From NCBI GenBank assembly GCA_015847255.1, contig JADLZK010000215.1:496001-560000 (forward strand): a stretch of DNA of 64,000 nucleotides, in the 5' to 3' direction. Position numbers and translations under genes: made by a program. The notes beneath the pieces were generated by a model, which did not search any database, was not told the origin of the DNA, and saw nothing but the letters and a program-made list of their open reading frames with translations. Positions 22,626-33,691 of this stretch are shown piece after piece. This stretch comes from Hyparrhenia diplandra (Eukaryota > Streptophyta > Magnoliopsida > Poales > Poaceae). The first letter of the stretch is position 1, and each line of letters starts with the position of its first letter.

Positions 22626-24501
22626 TCTCTCCCCTTTTCACGACAAGCAGGTCCTCGCTACTGTGGTTCTGCACCGGTGACATATCCGATACATTTGGGC
22701 AAGGATGGAGATGCTCGATCTTTGAAGCTGAATGGATGTCGCACGAGTGGCCTGGTCGCCGGGGCTTGTCAATCTCCTCGAGTGGTGCCCAAGTTGGTGC
22801 CATCATCTTTATGAGTCCGGCGAGGCCATGGGGCTTGTGGTCCGTTGAAGGAGCAAGTTGAGGTGGAACGGAGCCTCCTGGGGTGTGACGAGGTTGACGA
22901 TGTAGGGGTTGATGTGGGTGGTATGTACCTCTTGTCGTCATCGGTAAAGGCCCCAAATCGAGACTTCTTTGAAGATGAAAGTGTCGATCTCTTGAGCGAA
23001 GTTGGGTTGTCGCGGGCGCCGTATGTAGGGCGCTCCTAGTGCAGTGCAGCCCACGGTATGTTGGCGTAGTCGCATCGGGCGTAGATGTCGTTGAGGAATA
23101 TTGGGTCCCACTGGTTGAGCCCGGAGTCGCCCCGACCGTCATGGCCAAGTATTCGACGTCGCGATAGTTGTTGGTGTCGCCATTGAAGGACGTCCCAAAA
23201 CCGAGAGTGGGGCACCATGGTATGTTGTCTCCGTTCTCCCGTGGTGCCTTGGTGATGCAGAGGAGCCAAAGAAAGAGGAGTGCCGTTGTCGCGGTTTGGC
23301 ACTGTGTACCGATGTTCGCTTGCGTGGTACCGATGATGTCGCCTTTTGCCGAGCTGCAGCTTGATTGATGGTGTTCTCCACCATTGTCGATGTCGACTGA
23401 ATGTCCAGCAGGTGTAGTAGATTGTCGACGAAGGTCGGCGAGTGAACGACCGTCTCCTTGGTGGCGCTGGGGGGGGTCGGTGTTCTCATCGGCCGTGGCG
23501 CCCATGTGTGGAACGCCGTGGTTGCCAATGTCGAGGTTGGCCGCGAGGATGTCGCCGTGGTTGATGCCCTTGTAGTTGTTGTCGATGGTAGGCATGGTGA
23601 AGACGTAGTCGACATCGGGGAACGTCATTCGCGTTGGCATCCTTGAGGACGTCGTTGCCGTTCATGGCGCCCAAGGTAGCGTCCTTGTCGTTGTCGATGT
23701 CGTCGATGCCACAAGCATTGTGGCTAGCGACGTTAATGGCGATGTCGGGGATGTCGTTGACGCTCAGGGGGGTGTCGTTGTTCTCGTCGATGATGCCGGG
23801 GTCGAAGACGTCTTGGTTGACGACGTCGGCGACATCGTTGGAGCATGGGTGATAGAGGTAGAAGCTCCTTGTTGAATGGGATGGACTTGCCTGGTGACCG
23901 TGGAGCGTGTGATGTCCCCGGTCGGGTTGTTGGCGTTGTTGTTCATGTCGCCCGTTGTTGTCCGTGATGTCGGACGTCGGGGTTGAGATTGGTGATGTTA
24001 GCGCTGACGTCAGGCGACGTCATTGAGTCGTCCTTGTTGGCACTCCAGATGTTCCCAATGTCAAAGATGATGTTGGTAGTGACCGGGGAACTTATCATTT
24101 GCCATTGTAGTAGCCGTGAGACGTTGGCCTAGTTGGGTAGGCTTTAAGGTCGAACAGCTGGTGGACATCGGTGGTAGCCTCCGGTTACGATCGATCGGAT
24201 AGCAAATGGGGGCGCTCATGTGGTTGGCGGGCTGGTTGACTCGCCGTGGATGGGACGGCGTCGGCGGGCGCCCGGGACACACCGTTGTTGTCGGTGGCGT
24301 CCATGGTAGTAGCGTCGTCGAGGGGGTCGCCCAGCCGGCATGACGGGCGAGCCGCTTGGCGTTGCCGCAGCGTGTCGTCGATGTTAGTTTCGCCCCGTCG
24401 GGTTGTCGCCTTGGTGGTCGTTGTAGCAGGCTTGTCGGCGTCTCCGGGAGGCGGTGAAGTTGGCTTGCATCTCCCTCATGTGAAAAGCAAGCTCGCGGAA
24501 C
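22626..24501 (-). mobile_element. Internal region of minus-strand retroelement
   Basis: Minus-strand open frames (for example 22618-23640) are Thr/His/Asp/Ser-rich with low complexity. One frame at 24061-24534 reads basic and Pro/Arg-rich, like a degenerate gag of a non-autonomous LTR element. No protease, integrase or reverse transcriptase is present. It ends where a CACTA terminus begins at 24502. Probably a large non-autonomous retroelement body. Confidence 0.4.
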
Positions 24502-26009
24502 CACTACCATGCACGGATTTTGCATGGCGGGCATTTTTCGTTTTTATTAATGCGAATTAATTCGTGGGCGGGCTTTTAACAAAACCGCCATGGTTGCGAT
24601 GCCCGCCATGGTTATCTATTAACCGTGGCGCTTTGTTCTGCGCCATGGTTAATCGATTTTTTGGCGTGGCATGGAGTCCCGACCTAGCTGGCGGACACAA
24701 TGCCGCCATGCAAAAATCGATTAACCATGGCGGGCGCTGTAAAGATCGTCACGGTTAATAGATTAACCATGGCGGTATCGTTAAAACCATGGCGGTTTTT
24801 GTTAAAAAGCCCGCCACGGTTAATTAATTCAGGATTAATAAAAAATAATTCAAAAATATTATAAAATTATAAATTATGATTTAAACCACATATTAAATAA
24901 TAAAATAAGAGAATATTGACATAAATCTTGAACATGCATGACAAGTTAACATTCAATTAACATAGACATTCAATTAAGCACTTAGAGTTTAAAAGTGATC
25001 ACACCACACATCACAATTTACAAAACTCGATCGAACGATCGATTGATCAATCAAGAGTTTAGGTTACAAATCAAGGTCATCCCACATATAGTCCTTCATG
25101 TCTAGCTTATTTCTCCAGTCCCGTAGTTCCCATAAGTCCTCGTTTCTGGCGAGGTCGCTGTTAGGGTCGAAGAAATGGCCGGTAGGTAGCACAACGTCCT
25201 CAATGACGCCCCTACAGATGGCGCCAACCAGTTTCTTGAACTTAAGGTCGTCCAAGCCTTTCGTCCAAAAATCTTGCGTGGTTTTCTTCGTCAGCTCGCG
25301 CCACGTAGTACGGTACACGTCACTGCGGGATATGAACGTACAGGCATAGAAACCACACAGGTTGCTGCCGAAAGGCTGCTTACCGCACTGCATGCACGAT
25401 ATATGTACCAGAAAATGGTTAGAATATTATGAGACCATTCAATATGGACGAGCAAACGAGAGTAATGCTGCATATACCTCGTAATCTCGCCTGATCTTCA
25501 TTTCGTCCTTATGTTTTTCTTTGCGTATGCTCATCCTCCGATCCAATGACTCGGGGTCTTTCAAGTAATCCTTGTAAGCCCCGTACGAAATCCCACAAAG
25601 GTCATGACTTACGTAAGTTTGTGGTATGAAATAGTATACAAGTGTCGCGTGACTTACCACGCAGGGCCTGTTCAAAATGTTTATAGAGGCCTTTTGGCGT
25701 ATCATGCAACGAGTCCAGCCTAAGGGCCGCTCCATCCTGAGGGAAGATTAGCCAAGTAATCCAGTGGCCAATGTGTGCTGTTGTTTCTATACCGGCCATG
25801 CTACACCATTTTATTTGATTAGAGTTAGATTCCAAGTGTTTAAAAATAAAAAGTATTGCTTTTGACTTACTTGATATGTTGGGTCGCAATGAGACAACCG
25901 GCCTCCGATTTGATCTTCTTCATGCACTTACGATATATCTGCCATCTCTCTAACTCTTGCATCGTATAATGTTTTATAGTGTTTATATCGTTCGACCTTA
26001 ATCAAAATT
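24502..26009. mobile_element. Truncated CACTA transposon (left TIR to break)
   Basis: Starts with CACTACCATGCACGG at 24502. A 300-bp subterminal array of AACCATGGCGG / CCGCCATGGTT in both orientations follows, then a minus-strand multi-exon gene for a Ulp1-like protease. The right TIR is absent: the sequence breaks at about 26009, where the right LTR-like repeat begins. No TPase gene remains. Confidence 0.75.
25064..25985 (-). pseudogene. CACTA-encoded Ulp1-like (C48) cysteine protease, C-terminal part
   Basis: Ulp1-type peptidases cleave SUMO or related conjugates. Plant CACTA and some Mutator elements carry such a domain, possibly acquired from the host. Read on the minus strand in pieces (about 25985-25880, 25800-25645, 25640-25440, 25393-25064), the segments show GHWITWLI (catalytic His), ALRLDSLHD (Asp) and GSNLCGFYACTFI (Cys), in the family order. 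Exon-intron joints are only approximate, and some frames overlap without clean splice signals. The N-terminal part lies beyond the break near 26009 and is missing, so it cannot be complete. The C-terminus faces the left TIR. Confidence 0.65.
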
Positions 26010-26690
26010 TGAAAGGGCAGGAAGTTAATGAAAATCAAATAGTTGGCTCTAATGAGACTTTTGCTTGAATGTGTCGATTCCGGCCAGATTGGACCGAATC
26101 GACATGTCGACGGCGATCTTGACGGGCGGGCGTGATGGTGTAGGCGGAGGTTGGGGCTGTTTGGGAGTAGTACGAGGAGGAAGAAGAGGAGGAAGCGGCG
26201 GCGTGGGGCGGCGGTGCTGCCGCGGAGGGAGGGCTATGGGCGGCGCGCTTGGGTGGCGCCGGCGCTACGGCGCGTGGAGGCAACCAGGGCATGCGCGGCG
26301 GGCTGACAAGCGCGACATGCGCCGGGTGGAAGGAGAGAGATTGAGAGCCGAGCTGGAGTGTTTTTGGGTGTTACCCCCTTAATTTTTTCTGATTAACCCC
26401 GAATGATTACAGACCCCTTGTATTTATAGTCCGGGGAAGACTTGCACGCTAAGCAATCTCTAGGAGGTTTCCTTATAGATTGGAATACCTCTCTTACAAG
26501 CAACCTATTTATTCCCTATTTTATTCCTATCTTTATTCCTTAAATATTCCTTACTTAATTGCGCGGCAACCGACGTGGCGCGTTTACGGGCGGCGGCGGC
26601 GCCCAGCTCTTCAAAGGATACGCCGCCGGCGCCTTGCCCTCGGGCGGCGCTATGTTCCCCCTTGTTGGGCCCTATTCGACGATCTTTTGG
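26010..26690 (-). repeat. LTR-like direct repeat, right copy
   Basis: Partner of 21986-22625. It begins TGAAAGGGCAGG after the same AAAATT bases and ends near CTATTCGACGATCTTTT, lacking the last ~15 bp (the TGTCATGACCC end) of the left copy. The differences from the left copy are mostly 1-2 base indels in G/C runs. LINE sequence resumes just after (GAAGAAAAGAAAAAGAG). Confidence 0.6.
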
Positions 26691-26846
26691 TGGAATGAAG
26701 AAAAGAAAAAGAGAAGATAGGAAGAAAATCAAGGTGTCTCCTATCAATCAAAGAGTAAGAAGGATCAGAATTTCCCGATCCTCCAAAAAGGAGGGGAAGG
26801 CCTTGTAAAGCCACAACCTCCACTTCGATCATAACAAAAAATCCAA

Positions 26847-29800
26847 ATGCAAGGTCTAATTTGGAACTGTAGGGGCCTCGTGAAAACTGGGGGTTGCCAC
26901 TTTTCTAAAAAATCTCATTGCCGAATATGATCTTCACTTTGTTGGGCTTCAAGAAACAATGATTAGTGACTGTGATGATAGAATACTATGTAAGTTTGAT
27001 AGTAGATCTGATTATCTCTCGGGTTACATAACCCAGCTAGGGAAGATCCGAGGTATTTTAGTTGGTGTTAAGAAAGATATATATGATGTTGGGTCTTTTT
27101 GAGCAAGGAGAATTCATGTTGCAATTGAATTTATGGGATAAATCCAATAAAATCAATTGAATATTTTGGTTGTATATGGTTCTCGCACATGACTAATTTA
27201 AGTTGGAATTTCTTATGGAACTATCCAATTTTTTTGTGCTAGAAACCAAGATCCTATCTTAATTGGTGGTGATTTCAATATTTTTAGATATGCCTTTGAA
27301 AGAAATAAACACGGAGGAAATAGAAGATTCTCTCGATACTTTTAATAACTTGATAGATTATTATGAACCGAGAGAGATAAACATGAGGTGGAATTTTTTC
27401 ACCGGTCAAACAATCAAGACAATCCAACTCTTGAGAAGTTGGATAGAATATTAGTTTCAAAAGAATGGGAAGATGCTTTCCCCGATGTTATGGTGAAAAA
27501 AACCGAATAGGAGTTGTCAGACCACAATCCACTTATTATATCTACTGGTCCCAAAGAAAGGACTAAAAAATTGCAATTCAGATTTGAATTTTCTTGGTTG
27601 ACAAATGATGAATTTCATCGATTGTTAGAAAGATTTGGGAAAAACCTTATAATGCCTATTATGCTATTGATAAGATTCAAGCAAAATTGAAAAGGATCAA
27701 ACAAGATTTTAAAAGGATGGGGATTCAACATCCAAGGTGAAAATAGGAAAAGAAGAGCTGCAATTAATGTGGAATTGGCGTAATTAGGGAGACTTGAAGA
27801 AAATGAGGGTCTAGATGAAGACCAAGATGTGAGAAAAATGTTTCTTATAAGGGAAAACTGGAAAATTCTAGAACAAGAGGAAATATAGTGGAAAAATAGA
27901 AGTCATGAACAATGGCTTGCTATGGGAGATAACAATACTAGCTATTTCCATAAGATAGCAAATGGCAGTGAAAAGAAAAAAATACAAGAATAAGCTTGGA
28001 TGATAATGGAATTACTATAGAAGGGGATGACAACCTTCGCATCATGCTACTCAAGACTACACAAAAAGTGTTTGGTCCCGATGTGGAACATGATATCCAC
28101 ATTGATTCCACAACGGGAAGAAGCATCTCAAGTCTCAAATGAAGAAAATCTGAATTGTGTAAGCCATTTATCGAAAGTGAGATAAAAATGCTCTATTTCA
28201 AATGGAAAAAAATAAAGCAAAGCAGGACCAGATAAAATTCCAATTGAGTTTTTTCAGTCGTGTTGGGATATTGTAAAGGAAGATGTTATTCAATTATTCA
28301 TGGAATTTCATGAAAACAAGGTGGATATTAGTAGACTCAATTATGGTATAATAACTTTGCTGCCAAAAGTATCGATGCAAGCAAAATTCAGCAGCTTTAG
28401 ACCTATATGTCTACTTAACTGTATCTATAAACTCATCACCAAAGTCTTGACTTTGAGGTTTGAAAGATTAGCGTAAAAATTGATCTCATCACACCAAACA
28501 ACTTTTATGAAAGACAGAAATATTGTTAGTGGTATTATGACCTTACATGAGATCCTACATGAAACTAAAAGGAGAAATCGATTGGAATCATTCGAAATTG
28601 ATTTTGAAAAAGCCTACGATAAGGTTTCATGGAAGTTTTTATTTGAATGTTTGAAGGCAAGAGGGCTAAGTGAAACATGGTGTAAGTGGATCCAGCAAGT
28701 TGTGACAGTGGAACTGTAAGTGTGAAGCTTAATGACTTAATTGGACCATACATCAAAAGTTACAAAGGAGTAAGACAAGGTGACCCGTTGTCTTCAATTC
28801 TATTCAACTTTGTAGCCGATGGTCTTACTAGGATGATAAATAGAGCTCAAAAAATGACATGTTTCATGGTTTAGTGGATCATATCATTGATAAGGAGTGG
28901 CAGTTGTTGCAAAGATGCTAATGACACTATAATTTGTCTCAAACATGATATTGAACAAGCTAGAAATCTGAAATTCCTTTTATACATGTATGAGCTAATG
29001 GCAGGTCTCAAGATCAACTTTGATAAAAGTGAGGTTATTGTAATCAATGATAAAGAATCATGGACAAGTGTGTATCTTTGAACTCTTTAATTGCCAAATG
29101 GGATCATTCCCTATAAAGTATCTAGGTGTACCTGTGAGTCCCAGTAGACTGCATGTTATTGACTGGGAGCCACTTGTGGAAAAAAAGTTCTAGAAAGATG
29201 GAAGCATGGAGGGGAGGAACTATGTCTATGGCTGGTAGAACCGCTCTTATTGGATCCATCCCGAACAACTCCCCTATATATCATATGTCTATATACAGGT
29301 TTCCAAAAACTATAATTGGCAAGTTGGACAAAAATAGAAGATCATTCTTTTGGCGGGGGGTCATACCAGGAAGAAATATCATTTAGTAAGATGGACAAAA
29401 ATTTGTAAGAGTAAGAAAAAGGAGGATTAGGGATAAAAGACAATAATTTGTTGAATATTAGTCTTCTCTCGCAAGTTATGGTGGAAGCTTGAAAATGAAA
29501 GTGGTTTATGGCAAGAGATCATCAAATACAAATACTTAAGAGGAGAATCTGTTTGTACTGTCAAACACGCATGTGATGACTCTCCTATGTGGACATTTTG
29601 TTAAAGATAAGGCATGTATACCTTCAGGGTAGGAGAATGTCAGTTAAAAATGGAAAAAATACTTTGTTTTGGCTTGATTCATGGGTATATAATAACCCTT
29701 TGAATATCTTATACCCGAAGTTATATAATATTTCTACCAATAAAAACCTCGAGAGTGGATCAATTCTTTGCTGATCCCAGTCAAATAATGTTTACTAGAT

Positions 29801-30150
29801 GGTTGACTAATAATCTCAAAATCCAATGGGATCAAATAATTGATGATGTTAAGACTCATGGAATTTCTGTGGGTAATGACAAAGTAATATGGAAAATGGG
29901 AAATAAGGGGAGGTTTCTTTGTGAAATCAGTTTATGATGCATTAACTAAAAGGGATGTAGGGTGCTCCTACAAACATATATGGAAAGCCAAAGTACCACC
30001 AAAAATCAAAATTTTCATGTGGTTAGTATCAAATAAAGCAAGTACTCACAAAAAGATAATATGGTTAAAAGGAAATGGAAAGGTGATCCAACCTGTGCTT
30101 TCTCGTCCACAGTCTGAAGATTCATAACATTTGTTCTTCAGATGTAGTAC
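26847..30150 (+). pseudogene. LINE ORF2: endonuclease-reverse transcriptase-zf-RVT, degenerate
   Basis: ORF2 nicks target DNA and primes reverse transcription there. Across several frames I can follow the APE endonuclease (LIWNCRGL at 26855; LQETMIS; GGDFNIFR near 27265; LEKLDRILVSKEW; ELSDHNPLI near 27515). The reverse transcriptase follows (FRPICLLNCIYKLITK near 28400; FEIDFEKAYDKVSW near 28590; GVRQGDPLSSILFNF near 28770; active-site region DANDTIIC near 28915; KYLGVPVSPSR near 29118). A C-terminal zf-RVT-type piece follows (YKHIWKAKVPPKIKIFMWL near 29965). There are more than ten stops or frameshifts. The usual ADD catalytic pair reads AND, an Asp-to-Asn change that would itself abolish activity. 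Confidence 0.85.
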
Positions 30151-30859
30151 TGCAAAATCTGTTTGGGCCATCATAGCCTATTCAATAGGTGCAAATGATT
30201 GTCCTGGATCCTTAGAACAATGTTGGGACTGGTGTCGAAATGGATTCCAGGGGGAAAACAATTTCATACTCTAGGAATATCAGCAATTTGCTGGGCTATA
30301 TGGAAGAGTCGAAATAAATGTTGTTTTGATGGCATAATGATTCATGATCCAGCACAGATTGTATGTTATGCTTGTTCACTTATGACATATTGGGCAGGTC
30401 TGTATTTTGATGGTGACAAAGAAGCTTTACTCAAGGGAATCGACACACTACTGATGATTGCTGTGAAGCTGTCAAAGAAAAAGCCTAAAGTGGACCCCAA
30501 TGCAGAAATGAAGGAAGGACAAGATGAAGCAGGACCAAGTTGAAGACCACCAAGCTGCGAAGAGAAGTCAATAAAGAGATTGGAGGAGTTGTTATTCTGA
30601 GCAAGAAACAAGTACAATGGACAAAGTCTTTCTGTCTGTTTCAGTTTGTGTTTAGATATGATGTCTGTTGGTTTTTAGCCTCATAGCATATTCAGGCTTT
30701 TTGAGGGTTGGTTCATGCAGTTTTATCCTCGTCGGTCTTTGGTAGAACCTGTTGGTAGCTTACTTGTCTACTTTCTGTCTAAATATTTGCTCAAATGTAA
30801 ACTCTTGGTTTCCGTTATTTCGAGTAATGGAAATGGGGGTCACCCTCGGTTCGAAAAAA
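30151..30859 (+). mobile_element. LINE C-terminal/3' region and A tail
   Basis: A further degenerate frame (ISAICWAIWKSRNKCCFDG near 30270) is typical of the L1 ORF2 C-terminus. A non-coding 3' end follows, then a short A run directly before the right target duplication at 30860. Confidence 0.7.
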
Positions 30860-30905
30860 AAGGCAGCCTCCTGCTCGTTTACGAACTGATCCCAAGGGAG
30901 CCATG
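30860..30905 (+). pseudogene. Lectin receptor-like kinase pseudogene, 3' piece
   Basis: The right copy of the target duplication (30860-30876) and the next bases read GSLLLVYELIP, the kinase hinge region. This continues the frame broken at 18463. After that the sequence no longer resembles a kinase (catalytic loop, DFG and APE are missing), so the gene was already truncated or decayed. Confidence 0.7.
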
Positions 30906-31440
30906 ACAAGCATCTTCACAATCACAACCCTGTGCGAACTCTGTCTTGGCAGCAGAGGTAGGTACGCAAATTGATGGCAAAACCAGAAGCCTTCTGGTAT
31001 CTGGCAGACATCTCGATCAGTACCTCATTGTTTGTGTGAGAACTGAATCGGCCACATGGTCAAATAAACCATGGAAAAACTAAGACATGCCACATGGCCC
31101 AATAAAAACTAACACGTGTGAGAATGATAATTGGCCAAGTGGTGTGAAAAAAAATATGTACTCCAATGAAAAACTAACACGTGGAAGAGCCAGTATAATT
31201 TCTTGAAGTCATTTAGATCAATTTCAGATTTTTCTTTGGAGTTTTGTTGTTTTCTGTGCAAAACTAGCTTGGCCGATTTTACAAATCTGGCCATCAGGTT
31301 TTGGTGTCTTGCCTCTATTGATGATATTTTTTTTGGAGTTCTTGTATATGATGTTATGAACCTATCGAAAAAATTTCTTGATTTTCTGAGTATGTTTGAT
31401 TGTGTTTTGATATGTTTTCTTTGGAAGACAGCGGGCTGAA
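30906..31440. other. No recognised gene
   Basis: Mostly AT-rich. A short repeat AAAACTAACACGTG occurs twice (31106 and 31169 regions). No coding motif. Confidence 0.4.
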
Positions 31441-31448
31441 TCCATACC

Positions 31449-31605
31449 AAAGGGCAGCACCTGTGCATGTAGCTCCAGCTTGTGTAGTGTCTGGTGAAGG
31501 GTCCGACCACTTGGGTGTTTTGTACGAGCCTTGCCCTGTATTTCAGCAAGCGGCTGTTTCGAGGACTTGAACCCATGGTCACAACGCAGCAGCTTCCATA
31601 TTTCC
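31449..31605 (-). mobile_element. Au-like SINE
   Basis: On the minus strand GGGTTCAAGTCCTCGAAACA is a Pol III B-box context. GGTCGGACCCTTCACCAGAC, then GGAGCTACATGCAC and GCTGCCCTTT follow. This order and spacing match the Au SINE family found in grasses and other angiosperms, which ends in a short T run after TGCCC. The A-box end is degraded, so the 5' limit is approximate. Non-coding; it depends on LINE machinery. Confidence 0.75.
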
Positions 31606-31833
31606 ATATTATATTAAGTGATCCTTGTGAGGTCATGAAGCCATTGACACAAAATTATGATTTTTTTTTAGTTTGTTTCCTTTCTTCAATTTGTTTCGTC
31701 GAAACACCTCAAGGCTTTGAGAAACAACAGAATTTTGTAGAACAATAGTATCTTTGGGTCATCTAATAATTAATTTGCATCCAAACAAGGCACAGTAGGT
31801 TTTATAAACACAGCCAACAGTTGGACCAAACAT

Positions 31834-32066
31834 GAAACGCATATGCAAGCTAAATAAAGGTGTATATCCTTCTCCAATAGTTCAGGACTTCAGGTGATCG
31901 TATTGGAAATTTTTGTTTTCACTGATAAATGAAGTTTGATCACTGCTTACATAAAGCGCAAGAGTACATAATAGAGCAAACGTGGCTCATCATTGTGCAT
32001 ATATATACAAATAACACAAGCTTACAAGCTGAACAATTACTGAAAAACATGTCCTTCTGTAACCAA
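31834..32066. repeat. 235-bp direct repeat, copy 1
   Basis: Runs from AAACGCATATGCAAGC to TTCTGTAACCAA and recurs at 33028-33262 with about 10 differences. The copies are 1.2 kb apart and lie in the 3' flank of the NLR pseudogene. The sequence between them is not duplicated. Confidence 0.9.
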
Positions 32067-33027
32067 GACAAATAATTGTGAATCCTATCCTAGAGAAAGA
32101 ATGCAGTAAATCCATTTTGCAAGAAAAAATAGAACACGCTTCAACATATTCCAAATTCAAATCTTAAGAGCAATAGTGACAAATTATTTGTTGGGCTATG
32201 ACACGTCGTATTGAACAGAGGGACACAGCCAAACAGGTTGTGCAAAAAAATAAAAATGGCGTGCACTCATTGCATAAACAATCCGTACAGTAGAGCTTGT
32301 GCAGCAGCAAACAGTAGTCATCGCCTCAATATACAACCTCTTTGCAGGTTGGCCAGAGTAAAGGTGGTGTGCTCAAACTGCGAAGTGCAAACAGAGCAGG
32401 GAGACGGTGAATAACGATGTCCGTGATACTGTTCAGACAATGGAGTCAAGATGGAGCTCTTCACATACCTGAATGATACCACTATCACAAAGATTTTTCA
32501 GAGCCAGAAGGTATTTTGTCTCACCAAGACAGTCCAAGTACCAGCGGCAAAATGGCACTGTTCCAATATGTCTTTGATGGTCCCAAGTAGTTCAGTTGCT
32601 TAGCCTTTATTGCTACCCTCAAAGGCACATGCCCAATGTCAAAGGTCTTCATGTAATGGCTGCATTCTAAGTCCTGACAAATCCAAGCTTACAAAATGTA
32701 GAATTCATCCAGGACTTGAACTTGTGTCTAAATAGGGACGCCAAATTTAAGTTGCAGTCACAAGGACCATTATAGCTATAAGTGAAGTTACTAAACCTTT
32801 CTATTTTTAAAAATCATTCATGATGACACATTGTAGCACTACGATATTTCCATCAATCAGTTGAAGCTACAAAGACTAACATACCAGTAGGCCCCAAAAG
32901 TTTCAATAGCATAAACACCAAACATTTTTCCACCTCTCACAATCGGAACTGATTTTCCACCATGGATCTGATATGGCCCATTGCTATGTCAACTGAGGTT
33001 CCAAATACCTTTTACTGTCACAAACAC
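32067..33027. other. Non-coding stretch between repeats
   Basis: AT-rich, with no domain-bearing ORF. It may be 3' flank of the downstream (minus-strand) NLR. Confidence 0.4.
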
Positions 33028-33262
33028 CAAACGCATATGCAAGCTAAATAAAGGTGTATATCCTTCGACAATAGTTCAGGACTTCAGGTGATCAAATTGG
33101 AAATTTTCGTTTTCACTCGATAAAGGAAGCTTGATCACTGCTTACATAAACCGCAAGAGTACATAATGGAGCAAACGTGGCTCATCATTGCACATATATA
33201 TACAAATAACACAAGCTTACAAGCTGAACAATTACTGAAAAAACATGTCCTTCTGTAACCAA
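33028..33262. repeat. 235-bp direct repeat, copy 2
   Basis: Partner of 31834-32066. It contains the same CAAACGTGGCTCATCATTG and ATATACAAATAACACAAGC blocks. Confidence 0.9.
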
Positions 33263-33691
33263 TAGGTCTAGTCAGGATAATCCAGCTAACTGACAGCGGA
33301 TGTTTCTTAGTCCTCGAATCTGAAGCGTGTTCGAGCACGCATAGTAAATCAGGCGTAGCAGACACTAATGGGATTCCATCAGGCTGATTCCTTTTTTTTT
33401 TCTGTTTTCTTTTTTTTTTTTTTGAAAAATGTCCATCAGGCTGGAGTTCATTTTGTCATATATACACAGGTCACAGTATTGCAGAGGACATATGCTAGTT
33501 TGCTCTACCTCCATCTGGGAGGATCAAGTAGTAACATGGTCTGGAAACAGCACACGAAACAAAGAGTGACACAAAATCAATCAGCACAAAACACAAAACT
33601 AATACAAAAACTAAGTTGCAAATTAAATCAGAACCAGCAGAGGGTAGAACATACCAATGGTTGGCATAGATAATGCAGCATTAGTGTGTCC

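Larger units (their letters stand above)
18464..30859 (+). mobile_element. L1-type LINE, interrupted by nested elements
   Basis: A non-LTR retrotransposon with a GC-rich 5' region (18464-18793), ORF1 (18794 to about 22000), ORF2 (about 26847-30150) and a 3' end reading CACCCTCGGTTCGAAAAAAA. It is bounded by the exact 17-bp duplication. The 12.4-kb span is inflated by about 4.7 kb of foreign sequence (21986 to about 26690) between ORF1 and ORF2. ORF1 and ORF2 signatures (DUF4283-like and zinc-knuckle; APE endonuclease, reverse transcriptase, zf-RVT) are those of plant L1 elements. It is inactive: ORF2 has many stops and a changed catalytic residue. Confidence 0.9.

Noticed and set aside
22618..23640. 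340-residue minus-strand ORF as a host gene
   Set aside because: Low-complexity Thr/His/Asp composition, position next to an LTR-like polypurine tract, and no domain. Better explained as non-autonomous retroelement interior.
21986..26690. Plain LTR retrotransposon with clean target duplication
   Set aside because: No matching 5-bp duplication was found at the two outer edges, the right copy lacks the terminal ~15 bp, and LINE-like sequence lies in both repeats. Kept as LTR-like only.
31109..31636. 175-residue minus-strand ORF as a gene
   Set aside because: Most of it is the Au-like SINE read through, with AT-rich extension and no domain.
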